The notes under the pieces are model-generated. The model had not been told where the DNA came from and searched no databases. It saw only the letters and a list, made by a program, of their open reading frames with translations. The translations under genes were made by a program, and so were the position numbers. This document shows positions 15,854 through 24,133 of a stretch of DNA of 64,000 nucleotides, in pieces. How positions within the stretch are numbered: position 1 is the first letter of the stretch; every line of letters begins with the position of its first letter. The stretch is from Caballeronia temeraria (GTDB lineage: Bacteria; Pseudomonadota; Gammaproteobacteria; Burkholderiales; Burkholderiaceae): assembly GCF_001544795.2 (NCBI RefSeq), contig NZ_FCOI02000036.1, positions 1 through 64,000 of the forward strand. Reading direction: 5' to 3'.

Positions 15854-18091
15854 TCACGACGCCGCGCGCAACGCTTCATCGGCAATGGCGAGCCGCGAGG
15901 CCATCATCTTCACGACAAAGCGATGCCATTCCTGCGCGGTCAGCGGATCATCCAGCTCCAGCTTGCGCAATGCCGCGAGCGTCAGACGGCGCAGGCGCGC
16001 GGGTTCATCGGCGACGACATCGGCGCTGCGCGGCGCGTGCGTGTACACAGCCATCTCGCCGATGATCGTGCCCGGACCGAACGAGCGCAGCCGCACCGAG
16101 CGGCCATCGGGAAGCGGCAGCGACACGGTCACGCGCCCTTCTTCGACGATATAGAGCGCATCGCCCGCATCGCCGCGACGAAAGAGCGCCTCGCCCGCGC
16201 CGATATCGCATACATCGAGGAAATCGGCCAGCGCCTGCAGCGCGCGCGCCGTGAAATGTGGCGCGAGCATCGAGCGAAAATCGCCGGCCGGCGCGCGCGG
16301 TTCGCGCGTGTGCGTCGATGACGCGAGCTGCTGCGCTTCGATCCATTCGAGCCCCGCGTCGAGCGTCTCGAACTCGTGAATGCCGAGCGAGAGCGCGCCC
16401 GTGCGCCCGAGCAGCGCGCGCGAATTGCGTGGCAACGCGGTCAGCACGAGATCGGCGCCGATCGCCGCGCACGCCTGACGCAGCTTCACGAACGCGAGCG
16501 ATACCGATGCGTCCATGCCGTTGGTCCATGCGAAATCGAGCACGACATAGCGCACCGGACGCGGACCGTGTGAACGTATGCGCTCGCGGATGCGCTGCAA
16601 CATCGAGTTCGCCGAGCCGAAGAACAGAAAGCCTTGCAGGCAGACGCCGCAAATCTGATCGCCGCGATCGATCAGCAAGCGCGTTTCTTCCATGCTGCGT
16701 TCGACATTCGACGTGCGCGTGCGGCCGTCGAACTCCATGCGCACGCAGCCCGCGCGGCCATAGAGCAGCGCGAACGTGACGCACGCCGCGACCACGCCCG
16801 CGACGACGCCCGCGATCACGCCATAGAACGCGATGACGGCGAGAATCAGCGGCACGAGCAGATACTCGTGCCACGTCAGCTTCCGATACGCGCCGACGAG
16901 CCAGTCCATCATCAGACGCAGCCCCATGTAGATCTGCATGCCGACGAGCACCGGCACCGGAAAGAGCGAGACGAGATCGGGCGACGCGATCAGCAGAAAG
17001 AGACACGCGAGCGCGGCGAACACGCCTGCGGCGCGGCTCGTCGCGCCGGCGCGCGCGTTGAGCATCGAACGGTTATACGACTGATAGCCGACCATGCCGC
17101 CGAAAAGTCCGCTCGCGATGTTCGCGAGACCCGCCGCGCGCATTTCGCGATTGAGGTCGATGTCCTGCCCGGTCGCCGCGCCCATCGCGGTGGAATTCAT
17201 GATGATCGTGATCGCCGACACCGACGTGACGATGAGCGTCTCCGGCAAATGCGCGACGATCGCGTGCCAGTCGATTTCGCCGCGCGCGAGCGACGACGGC
17301 AGATGCAGCTCGGGCAGATGCAGCGCGTGCGTCGGCACATGCTGAAGCAGGAGGCCCATGTCGCGCGCATCGTCGGGCGAGATGCCGGCAACGCGCAACA
17401 GCACATAGAAGAGCGCGATGCCGATGGCGAGCGTGATCGGCAACGCGGCCGCATGCCGCCAGGTGCGCGCGAGAATCGTCGCGAGCGCGCCGACGAAAAG
17501 CGCGGGCGCCCATGCGAGCCAGTGCAGTTGCGCGAGCTTCGGCAGCGTGTGCCAGTCGAGCGCAACGCCCGTCAGCACGCGAAACGCACCCGCGATCAAC
17601 AGATAGCCGGTGCCCGCGAGAAAGCCGCCCATCACCGGATAGGGAAGGAATTGCAGCGAACGGCTGCGTTTCGATGAACCGATCGCGAAGAGAATGAGGC
17701 CCGTCACGAGCGAGCACAGCGCGATGGCGACGAGCACCGTCAGCAGAATGACCGTGGGCGTGCCGCCGTTCGCGCGCACGCTGCTCGCGACGCCCGCCGC
17801 GACGCCGACGAGAAACGCGGTCGCATTGCTGTCCGGCCCGCCGATGTTCATGCGCATCGAACTCGTCACCGCGATGACGAATGCGGTGACGATGCAGCTC
17901 ACGAGCGCGGTGGGCACGCCGAGCTCGGCATAGCGCGCGAGATCGGCGCTGAAGATGAGCGTGCCGAGGCTCATTGCGTAGCACAGCATCATGAGCGTCG
18001 ACACGGTGCCCGCGGTGATGTCGCCGACGAGCGCGGCCATGCGCGGCATCGCGCGCGCGAGGACAGTGCGATGTGTCGTGGCTGGCTTCAC
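15854..18091 (-). CDS. SulP-family anion permease fused to STAS and cyclic-nucleotide-binding domains
   Basis: This 745-residue protein has three parts: about eleven to twelve membrane helices of the SulP (SLC26) type covering roughly residues 20-450, a STAS domain around 480-600 (Y-V-V-L-D-F-A-W-T-N-G-M-D), and a CRP-like cNMP-binding domain in the last 150 residues (G-E-A-L-F-R-R-G-D-A-G-D-A-L-Y-I-V, then I-I-G-E-M-A-V-Y). SulP proteins carry sulfate, bicarbonate, or di- or tricarboxylates; the substrate here is unknown. The likely start is the GTG at 18091, with GGGAGG 4 nt upstream; the frame is open back to 18196. The C-terminal domain suggests gating by a nucleotide or another small ligand. 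Confidence 0.85.
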   Translation of the reverse strand: MKPATTHRTVLARAMPRMAALVGDITAGTVSTLMMLCYAMSLGTLIFSADLARYAELGVPTALVSCIVTAFVIAVTSSMRMNIGGPDSNATAFLVGVAAGVASSVRANGGTPTVILLTVLVAIALCSLVTGLILFAIGSSKRSRSLQFLPYPVMGGFLAGTGYLLIAGAFRVLTGVALDWHTLPKLAQLHWLAWAPALFVGALATILARTWRHAAALPITLAIGIALFYVLLRVAGISPDDARDMGLLLQHVPTHALHLPELHLPSSLARGEIDWHAIVAHLPETLIVTSVSAITIIMNSTAMGAATGQDIDLNREMRAAGLANIASGLFGGMVGYQSYNRSMLNARAGATSRAAGVFAALACLFLLIASPDLVSLFPVPVLVGMQIYMGLRLMMDWLVGAYRKLTWHEYLLVPLILAVIAFYGVIAGVVAGVVAACVTFALLYGRAGCVRMEFDGRTRTSNVERSMEETRLLIDRGDQICGVCLQGFLFFGSANSMLQRIRERIRSHGPRPVRYVVLDFAWTNGMDASVSLAFVKLRQACAAIGADLVLTALPRNSRALLGRTGALSLGIHEFETLDAGLEWIEAQQLASSTHTREPRAPAGDFRSMLAPHFTARALQALADFLDVCDIGAGEALFRRGDAGDALYIVEEGRVTVSLPLPDGRSVRLRSFGPGTIIGEMAVYTHAPRSADVVADEPARLRRLTLAALRKLELDDPLTAQEWHRFVVKMMASRLAIADEALRAAS

Positions 18092-18296
18092 GGCGCCTCC
18101 CGAACCGGGAAAACGGCAGACGTATACGCGCGAACGCAAAGTCCGCCGGAAAGTATCCGCCGCGCGCGAAGACACTGTCAATTTCCGGCGCCACACATCG
18201 GCATTTCCTCCGACATGAACGCGCCTCGCGGTGGATTCATCGCGTCAACAGGAGTAACGTTGACTGGCGAGCGAACACGACACCAAGGAGGCGATC

Positions 18297-18620
18297 ATGC
18301 CCGACGAACCCGCTCAATGGCACGCTTTCGACTACGAAGGTTTCGAAATCCACGTGCAGCCGCAACTCAAGGCGACGCCCGAGCACGCGCCGCCGGGCAA
18401 GGCGGAGCGCTACGTGTATATCGGCTATGTGTGCAGGCCGGGTGCGCACGCGGACACGCCGGGCGAAGCGGTGCACTTCCACGCCGACGGCGACGACGCC
18501 TACAAGAGCGCGCAGGACGCCGTCGACGATGCGCGGCATATCGGCAAGAGCATCGTCGATGGCACGCATCCGGATCTTTCGGTGCTGCCGCTCGTGTCGC
18601 ATCAACATCATCCGGGATGA
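18297..18620 (+). CDS. Conserved hypothetical small protein
   Basis: The product is a 107-residue soluble acidic protein rich in His and Asp, with no signal peptide or membrane segment and no family I can name. A strong AAGGAGG lies at 18285-18291, and composition differs from the antisense frame, so it is very likely real. A central V-Y-I-G-Y-V-C-R-P-G segment and the A-Q-D-A-V-D-D-A-R-H-I helix suggest a small alpha/beta fold. It overlaps the following VOC gene by 4 bp (ATGA), so the two are probably co-translated. Confidence 0.75.
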   Translation: MPDEPAQWHAFDYEGFEIHVQPQLKATPEHAPPGKAERYVYIGYVCRPGAHADTPGEAVHFHADGDDAYKSAQDAVDDARHIGKSIVDGTHPDLSVLPLVSHQHHPG

Positions 18621-19003
18621 CGCACGAACGCATGCAAGGATCGAACGACGACGCGCACGCCGAAAGCCTGAGCGCGATCACACTCGCGACGCACGACATG
18701 CCGCGCGCGGTGCGCTTTTACGAAGCGCTTGGTTTTCGTATCGTGCATGGCGGCGCGAACGACGCTTTTACATCGTTCGCGCTCGGCAGTTCATTTCTCA
18801 ATCTCACCAGCGAGACGCATGGCCCGATTCAGTTCTGGGGCCGCGTCATCATCTACGTGTCCGATGTGGACGCGTTCTATCGGAAAGCGCTTGCGCAAGG
18901 GATCGAGCCGCAATTCACGCCGCGCGATGCACCCTGGAACGAGCGCTATTTCCATCTCACCGATCCCGATGGTCACGAGCTGAGCTTCGCGCGTCTGCTC
19001 TGA
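18617..19003 (+). CDS. VOC-family (glyoxalase/bleomycin-resistance-like) protein
   Basis: The product is 128 residues with the beta-alpha-beta-beta-beta layout of the vicinal oxygen chelate fold: I-T-L-A-T-H-D-M-P-R-A-V-R-F-Y-E-A-L-G-F near the N-terminus and Y-F-H-L-T-D-P-D-G-H-E-L-S-F at the C-terminus. H and E positions typical of VOC metal ligands are present. The substrate is unknown; such proteins include dioxygenases, glyoxalases and antibiotic-binding proteins. The start ATG at 18617 overlaps the stop of the upstream gene; the longer open frame back to 18071 has no coding support. Confidence 0.85.
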   Translation: MTHERMQGSNDDAHAESLSAITLATHDMPRAVRFYEALGFRIVHGGANDAFTSFALGSSFLNLTSETHGPIQFWGRVIIYVSDVDAFYRKALAQGIEPQFTPRDAPWNERYFHLTDPDGHELSFARLL

Positions 19004-19345
19004 TTCGCGCGGCGCAGGCACGAGGTTCGCTTAAACACCAGTGACGGGTAACGTACGCATCGGCCATTTGATATGACCGATCGCGCACATACCCTCGCAT
19101 CGCGTTGCACGATGATGAGTTCAACGGCACAACGCCTCTTTCATGAAAGAGGAACGGCGAAAGGCGCGTCAAAGCTTGCTGTTGCTATTTCGCAAATACG
19201 GGCACGGCTCAGGATTTGAAGCGTAGAGTTCAAGTGCTTTGTCAAGAACGTGGTGCGTCGCGGCAGGGGTTTCACGGATAGGGCTTCAAACATCGGCGCG
19301 GTCGGCCGTTATCCCTAACATGAATGCCGCGTGCTGGAGACTGAA
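19004..19345. other. Non-coding stretch with a perfect 18-bp palindrome
   Basis: About 340 bp without a supported gene between the VOC gene and a small plus-strand gene. The only clear structure is the palindrome at 19135-19152. Base composition is less GC-rich than in the flanking genes. Confidence 0.6.
19135..19152. repeat. Perfect 18-bp palindrome (CCTCTTTCATGAAAGAGG)
   Basis: The two 9-base halves are exact reverse complements. It could be an operator for a dimeric regulator, or a hairpin with a 7-bp stem and CATG loop in a transcript. No T-run follows, so it is not a standard terminator. Confidence 0.55.
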
Positions 19346-19594
19346 ATGAAATGCGCGAATGAGCAGTCCCTTCGTTATCAAGTGGAAAAATGGCTCGCGC
19401 CGGGCAGCATGCCGGTCCATGTGAGACAGTTCAGCCGCACGCGTGCCGACAGACGCCGCTATGTGTGCGTCGAGGCGTTGCACGGCGCCGTGTCGCGCGC
19501 CCTGTTCTTTTTCCGTCACGACGACGGGCACTGGTGTGTCTATCCGCCCGCACCGAAACGAAGCAACATGCGCGGCGAAAGACTGGCGGCGTGA
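19346..19594 (+). CDS. Conserved hypothetical small protein
   Basis: The product is an 82-residue basic protein starting M-K-C-A-N-E-Q-S-L-R-Y-Q-V-E-K-W-L-A. It has aromatic-rich strands (R-R-Y-V-C-V-E-A-L, A-L-F-F-F-R-H-D-D-G-H-W-C-V-Y-P-P) that look like a small beta-sheet protein. No family is recognised. GGAGA at 19336-19340 favours the ATG at 19346 over the in-frame GTG at 19331. It has no operon partner: upstream is a non-coding gap and downstream is a convergent gene. Confidence 0.6.
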   Translation: MKCANEQSLRYQVEKWLAPGSMPVHVRQFSRTRADRRRYVCVEALHGAVSRALFFFRHDDGHWCVYPPAPKRSNMRGERLAA

Positions 19595-19625
19595 GGCGTT
19601 TTCAATTCCCCGTCGCGCTCCGCTT

Positions 19626-20225
19626 TCAGAAGCGCAGGTTATTGAGGAACTGAAACCACATCGCGCCGAGCGGATTCGCTGCATCGGCTGTCACGGGTTC
19701 TTTCTCTTCTTCCTTGCTCGCAACCGGCTCTTCTTCCCGCGCTTTTTTCTCTTTTTTCTCTTCTTCCCTGGCCTGGCGCGATTCATGCAGCGCGATTGCG
19801 CTGTCCGCGATCTGCCGCGCGCTCGACTCGTCACACTGCGCGCCGAGCAGCACGCCGAACACGACATCGCGATTATGTCCTTGCGACGCGAACCGCATCG
19901 CGAGCGATACGCGCTGAGCATAGAGCGCCTCGCGCGCCTCACGTTCCTTCGCTTCGCGTGCCTCGCGTTCGGCTTCTTCCTGACGCACCCGTTCTTCCCA
20001 GCGGCGCATCTCTTCGGTGTAGATGCGGTCGTATACCTCGCGTTGCGCGGGATCGGACAGGATGGCGTAGGCCTCCTTGATCTCCAGGAATTTGGCGCGG
20101 GCAGCGTCTTCGTTACCGACGTTGCGATCGGGATGGCAGCGCATCGCAGCCTTGCGATACGCGCGTTTGATTTCTTCTACCGTGGCGTGTTCTCCCACGC
20201 CGAGCGTTTCGTATAACGTTGCCAT
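19626..20225 (-). CDS. DnaJ-domain protein with a charged coiled-coil region
   Basis: The N-terminal 70 residues form a J domain with the H-P-D tripeptide at residues 31-33 (A-A-M-R-C-H-P-D-R-N), which stimulates a DnaK-type ATPase. There is no Gly/Phe region, zinc finger or C-terminal substrate domain, so this is a type III J protein. Residues 75-105 are an Arg/Glu-rich coiled coil, and residues 145-180 are an E-E-K-K-E-K-K-type low-complexity stretch. The total is 199 residues from the ATG at 20225; an ATG at 20255 would add ten. The client is unknown. Confidence 0.85.
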   Translation of the reverse strand: MATLYETLGVGEHATVEEIKRAYRKAAMRCHPDRNVGNEDAARAKFLEIKEAYAILSDPAQREVYDRIYTEEMRRWEERVRQEEAEREAREAKEREAREALYAQRVSLAMRFASQGHNRDVVFGVLLGAQCDESSARQIADSAIALHESRQAREEEKKEKKAREEEPVASKEEEKEPVTADAANPLGAMWFQFLNNLRF

Positions 20226-20311
20226 TTGCGTTGGGTGGATAGGATCGCCGGTCATCGTAACACGCAAAAAACGGGGTCCTTTCGCGCGATGCGGCGTTGC
20301 AACACGAGCGG

Positions 20312-20632
20312 CTAACGCTTGTCGATCAAGCGTACGGCCGTGCTTCCGAGCAGATCGAAGACGGCGCGCGCGGACTTCAGATAGCGCGCGATATGCAAGC
20401 GGATATTGATCACGCCTAGCACGAAGATCGCCAGCGTAATCAGCAGATAGTCGCGCCGCTCTTCTATGAAGTGATAACGCGTATGCAGCAGCACGAACAC
20501 GATCCATACGAACGCTGGCGCGTGCAGCGTCCAGTGCCGTTGCGCGAAATGCCACGCGATGCGGCGTATATCGCGTCCCGAGGCGCGGTCGAGTCCGGCG
20601 AGTTCGGGGCGTCGGCTGAAAGAGAAAGGCAT
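20312..20632 (-). CDS. Small membrane protein of unknown function
   Basis: The product is 106 residues with two predicted membrane helices (A-F-V-W-I-V-F-V-L-L-H and Y-L-L-I-T-L-A-I-F-V-L-G-V-I), separated by a short R-Y-H-F-I-E-E-R-R loop. A basic N-terminal tail and a C-terminal amphipathic segment follow. No family is recognised. It is upstream of the DnaJ-like gene on the same strand, separated by 86 bp. Hydrophobic helices in a GC-rich antisense frame are unlikely by chance, which supports a real gene. Confidence 0.6.
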   Translation of the reverse strand: MPFSFSRRPELAGLDRASGRDIRRIAWHFAQRHWTLHAPAFVWIVFVLLHTRYHFIEERRDYLLITLAIFVLGVINIRLHIARYLKSARAVFDLLGSTAVRLIDKR

Positions 20633-20716
20633 GGGATCGAGTCACTTTGCATTGCCATCGTCGCGTCACACAGCCTTGGGACAATCGCGCGTTTTCCGTT
20701 TTCAGCATACCTGACG

Positions 20717-21265
20717 ATGGCGCTTTCACTCGACGACATTCAGCATCTCTTCGATAAGCACGGCGCGATCGCCTATAGCGGCGAGCCGGTCACTCAACTG
20801 CAGCATGCATTGCAAAGCGCGACGCTCGCCGAGCAGGCGGGCGCGAGCCGCGAACTGATTGTCGCGGCGCTGCTGCACGATCTCGGGCATCTGCTGAACA
20901 TGCAGGGCGAGACGCCGAGCGAGCGCGGCATCGACGATCTGCATCAGTATTTCGCGCTGCCGTTCCTGCGTCCGCTCTTCCCGGATGCCGTGCTCGAACC
21001 GATTCGCCTGCATGTCGACGCCAAACGCTGCCTGTGCGCGATCGACGCGTCGTATCACGCGCGGCTGTCGGCGGATTCGGTGCGCAGCCTGACATTGCAG
21101 GGCGGCGTTTTCGACGATGAATCCGCGCGGGCGTTTCTCGCAAAGCCCTACGCGCGCGATGCGATCGCATTGCGCCGTTGGGACGATGAGGCGAAGGACG
21201 CGCAGCGCGCGACGCCTGCGCTGCCGCATTTCATGCAGATCGCGGCGGGCGTGGCGTTGGGTTGA
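20717..21265 (+). CDS. PhnZ-like HD-domain mixed-valent di-iron oxygenase
   Basis: The 182-residue protein matches the HD-domain oxygenase family linked to phosphonate breakdown (PhnZ, TIGR03276 style). PhnZ cleaves the C-P bond of 1-hydroxy-2-aminoethylphosphonate using a di-iron site. Visible residues fit that active site: Y20 and E23 (Y-S-G-E), H30, the H54-D55 pair with H58 (L-L-H-D-L-G-H), H76, H99 and D156. The Y and E pair sets oxygenases apart from simple HD phosphohydrolases. I chose the ATG at 20717; a longer frame upstream has no support. No phnY, phosphonate transporter or other phn gene is adjacent. The substrate could be another phosphonate or inositol-like compound. Confidence 0.82.
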   Translation: MALSLDDIQHLFDKHGAIAYSGEPVTQLQHALQSATLAEQAGASRELIVAALLHDLGHLLNMQGETPSERGIDDLHQYFALPFLRPLFPDAVLEPIRLHVDAKRCLCAIDASYHARLSADSVRSLTLQGGVFDDESARAFLAKPYARDAIALRRWDDEAKDAQRATPALPHFMQIAAGVALG

Positions 21266-21313
21266 ACGTCGTCGCTTCATCGAAGAACGCACGTTCGCGT
21301 ATCGCGCTAGACT

Positions 21314-22795
21314 GTGCGCCATGCGTCCATACCCACTCCAAAGCGCCTTGCAGCAAGCCTTCGGCGCGCATACGAGCGCCGCATCGTGAAAGGCGGCAAT
21401 TTCCGCATCACCGCCGCCGTCGTCGCGAGCGCCCTCTTTATGCAAAATATGGATGGGACCATCGTCGCAACCGCCATCCCGACGATGGCCCGCGATCTCA
21501 ACGTCGACGCCATCCATCTCTCCAGCGCGATCACCGCGTATCTCGTCGCGCTGACCGTCTTTATTCCCGCGAGCGGCTGGGTCGCCGACCGATTCGGCGC
21601 GCGCCGCGTATTCATGTGGGCGATCGCGACCTTCACGCTCGCGTCCGTCGCGTGCGCCGCCGCGATGAACCTCCCGCAATTGCTGGCCGCGCGCGTCGTG
21701 CAAGGTCTCGGCGGCGCGATGATGGTGCCCGTCGGCCGATTGATCCTGTTTCGCGGCGTCAAGCGCGAGGAGCTCCTGCAGGCGACGACCTGGCTCACGA
21801 TGCCCGCGCTCGTCGGTCCCCTGCTCGGCCCGCCGCTCGGCGGCTTTCTCACCGATACGCTCACGTGGCGCAGCATCTTCTGGGTCAACGTACCGGTGGG
21901 CATCGCCGGGCTTTGGCTCACGTGGAAATTGCTGCCGCCGTCGCCGCCCGAGGACCGGACGCCGCCCGATCTGCCCGGCATGCTGCTGTCGGGCGCATCG
22001 CTCAGTCTGTTCATGATCGGCATCGAAAGCGCGGGGCGCGGCGTGCTGCCGGCCGGCGTGCCGTGGATCTGCGTCGCGGTCGGCCTGCTGCTCTTTCGCG
22101 CGACCGTGCTGCATTGCCGGCGCGCGCCGAATCCGGCCATCGACTTCTCGTTGCTGTCGATTCCCACGTTCCACGCCGCGACGGTCGCGGGCAGCCTCTT
22201 TCGCGCCGGCGCGGGCGCGCTGCCCTTTCTCGTGCCGCTCACGCTGCAAACCGGCTTCGGCTACAGCGCGACGGCGAGCGGTCTCGTCACGTTCGCTAGC
22301 GCGCTCGGTTCGTTCTGCATGCGTCCGATGACTGCGCTCGCGTTGCGGCGCTTCTCGGTGCGCACGGTGCTGTGCGCGGGCAGCGTCGTGTTCGCGGCCG
22401 TGCTGCTCGTCTGCTCGACGATGTCGCAAGCCTGGCCCGCCGCCGCGATCTTCCTGCTCTTGCTGGTCGGCGGACTCGGCCGCTCGCTCAGTTTCGCGAC
22501 GATGGGCGCACTCGCCTTCGCCGATGTCCCCAAGGCGCGTCTCGCCGCCGCGACATCGTTTCAGGGCACCGCGCAACAGTTGATGAAGGCGGTCGGCGTG
22601 ACCGTCGCGGCCGGCACGATTCAGGCGACGATGCTCGCTTCCGGCAACGCGCACACCGAGCGCTGGCAACTGGCGTGCGGTTTCATCGCCACGGCGCTGG
22701 TCGTGCTGGCCTCCCTGCCGATGTTCGCGCGCCTCTCGGCAGACGCCGGCGAAGGCATCTCGGCGCCAACGGCGAAACGGGTCGAGCGGACGTGA
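21314..22795 (+). CDS. MFS multidrug efflux transporter, DHA2 (EmrB/QacA) type
   Basis: This is a 14-helix major facilitator with the DHA2 opening M-Q-N-M-D-G-T-I-V-A-T-A-I-P-T-M-A, motif A (G-W-V-A-D-R-F-G-A-R-R) and the motif C region G-P-L-L-G-P-P-L-G-G. It is expected to be a proton-coupled exporter of lipophilic drugs or a metabolite. The frame opens with GTG at 21314 (493 residues). A GTG at 21386 would place the start closer to the first helix and give 469 residues; no good Shine-Dalgarno decides between them. No periplasmic adaptor or outer-membrane partner gene is adjacent. It starts 48 bp after the PhnZ-like gene and may be co-transcribed. Confidence 0.88.
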   Translation: MRHASIPTPKRLAASLRRAYERRIVKGGNFRITAAVVASALFMQNMDGTIVATAIPTMARDLNVDAIHLSSAITAYLVALTVFIPASGWVADRFGARRVFMWAIATFTLASVACAAAMNLPQLLAARVVQGLGGAMMVPVGRLILFRGVKREELLQATTWLTMPALVGPLLGPPLGGFLTDTLTWRSIFWVNVPVGIAGLWLTWKLLPPSPPEDRTPPDLPGMLLSGASLSLFMIGIESAGRGVLPAGVPWICVAVGLLLFRATVLHCRRAPNPAIDFSLLSIPTFHAATVAGSLFRAGAGALPFLVPLTLQTGFGYSATASGLVTFASALGSFCMRPMTALALRRFSVRTVLCAGSVVFAAVLLVCSTMSQAWPAAAIFLLLLVGGLGRSLSFATMGALAFADVPKARLAAATSFQGTAQQLMKAVGVTVAAGTIQATMLASGNAHTERWQLACGFIATALVVLASLPMFARLSADAGEGISAPTAKRVERT

Positions 22796-22867
22796 TTCGG
22801 ACCCGATTTCACGAGTAATTCGTGCCGATTTGCAAAATGAAACATCAGATTTAAGACAAGTCCATGA

Positions 22868-22896
22868 TCCACAAGGATTTTCTATGTGGCTATAAT
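22868..22896 (+). promoter_or_regulatory. Candidate sigma-70 promoter of the lytic transglycosylase gene
   Basis: A perfect TATAAT at 22891-22896 is preceded 17 bp upstream by TCCACA (22868-22873; four of six consensus bases). The surrounding DNA is AT-richer, and the gene starts 28 bp downstream. Confidence 0.55.
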
Positions 22897-22923
22897 GCGA
22901 TTCCGCTTTGATCTCTTCATCCG

Positions 22924-23499
22924 ATGCGTCGTGTTCTTGCCACCCTTGCTGCCTTTGCCGTCTCGTTGAGCGCCGCGCACACCGCGCTCGCGCAGGAACA
23001 TCCGCTCGCCGCGAGCGACACGTTCGCGTTCTCGCCCGCTGCGGACGACCCGAAGGTCGAGCAGGCAAGTCACAAGATTTCGGACATGCTGATGCGCAAA
23101 TTTGGCGTGGCGCGTGAGAAGGCGCAGACCATCGCCACGGCGGTCATGTCGTCGTCATCGAAATATTCGCTTCCTCCGGCGCTTTTGCTCGCCATCATTT
23201 CGATCGAATCGCGTTTTCGGGAAACGGCCAGAGGGCCGAACAACGCGACAGGTCTGATGCAGGTCGTCCCCTCGGCGCACAAGAAACTCGTGCGCAACGT
23301 GGATTTGACCGACCCGGAGGACAACATCGAAACGGGCTCGGCCATCCTGCATGGCTATGTGAAGTCCGCCCAAGGTGATTTCGACGCCGCGCTGAAGAGC
23401 TACGGCGGCTCGCGCGCCTACGCCGAAAAGGTCAGCTTGCGCGCGAAATCGTTCGAACCGGCGGCATCGGTCGATGCGGCGTCGGCGGGCGGCCAATAA
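22924..23499 (+). CDS. Secreted lytic transglycosylase (SLT domain)
   Basis: This 191-residue exported murein lytic transglycosylase has a signal peptide cleaved near A-L-A-Q (residue 24) and an SLT goose-lysozyme-like domain with likely catalytic Glu95 (A-I-I-S-I-E-S-R-F-R). The family motifs G-P-N-N-A-T-G-L-M-Q-V and the late A-L-K-S-Y-G-G-S-R-A-Y follow. It cleaves the MurNAc-GlcNAc bond in peptidoglycan. It stands alone between a transporter and a convergent small gene, so a general cell-wall role is more likely than a secretion-system accessory role. Confidence 0.9.
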   Translation: MRRVLATLAAFAVSLSAAHTALAQEHPLAASDTFAFSPAADDPKVEQASHKISDMLMRKFGVAREKAQTIATAVMSSSSKYSLPPALLLAIISIESRFRETARGPNNATGLMQVVPSAHKKLVRNVDLTDPEDNIETGSAILHGYVKSAQGDFDAALKSYGGSRAYAEKVSLRAKSFEPAASVDAASAGGQ

Positions 23500-23636
23500 G
23501 CTTCAATCTCGCGCCAGTCACGGCGCAGTTCCACACAGCATTTCCTTCCGATATCGCGCGCCGCCGCCAGGCGGATGCCGCATGCACGTCCCGATGACGT
23601 CGCGGCGATCGCACCCGCACGCGCGCTGGCTTCGCT

Positions 23637-24029
23637 TTAATACGCCTTCTGCGAGCCGCTGCTGTTCGACTTCATGCCGCCCGAATTCATGCCGCCCGAA
23701 TTCATGTTGCCGTTGTTCGGCGCGCTGCGTTGGACGGTGCCCTGATCCTGGCCCATGCCGTTGGTCGCGTCGTTGCCCATGCCGCTCTTCGCGCCGGTGC
23801 CGGCCGAGCCATCCGATGAGCCGCCCATGCCGGTGCCGCCCATGCCGACGCCGCCGCCCTTGCCCGACGCAGCCGAGCCTGCACCCGATGAGCCATTGCC
23901 GCCCGCGCCCATAGAACCGCCTGCGGCTCCGCCACCGCCCGCACCGCCGCCGCCCGCTTGGGCGTAGACGCCGCCGGACAAGCCCAGCACCAGCGCGGAA
24001 ATCACTAACTTCTTCGTAGTCGAGTTCAT
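23637..24029 (-). CDS. Secreted glycine/serine-rich low-complexity protein
   Basis: The product is 130 residues with a signal peptide (M-N-S-T-T-K-K-L-V-I-S-A-L-V-L-G-L-S-G-G, cleavage near V-Y-A-Q). The mature chain is almost wholly Gly, Ser, Ala, Met and Asn, ending with the tandem N-S-G-G-M / N-S-G-G-M-K. At DNA level a 15-bp unit (GCCGCCCGAATTCAT) repeats around 23675-23705. No function is known; similar proteins in Burkholderia are annotated only as hypothetical. The signal peptide and a good upstream GGGAGA support a real gene. Confidence 0.65.
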   Translation of the reverse strand: MNSTTKKLVISALVLGLSGGVYAQAGGGGAGGGGAAGGSMGAGGNGSSGAGSAASGKGGGVGMGGTGMGGSSDGSAGTGAKSGMGNDATNGMGQDQGTVQRSAPNNGNMNSGGMNSGGMKSNSSGSQKAY

Positions 24030-24133
24030 TGCAAGTCTCCCTAGAGTGCGTATCGGTCGCCGAATATGTGGAGCAACGACCGTGTTCGCATCAGCGCAAG
24101 GGGCGTGCCGCGCCTTTCAATCGCTCGTGCGGA

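Noticed and set aside
20726..23068. 780-codon minus-strand frame opposite the PhnZ-like and MFS genes
   Set aside because: Very Arg/Glu/Gln/His-rich with no recognisable fold; both plus-strand genes have strong family motifs.
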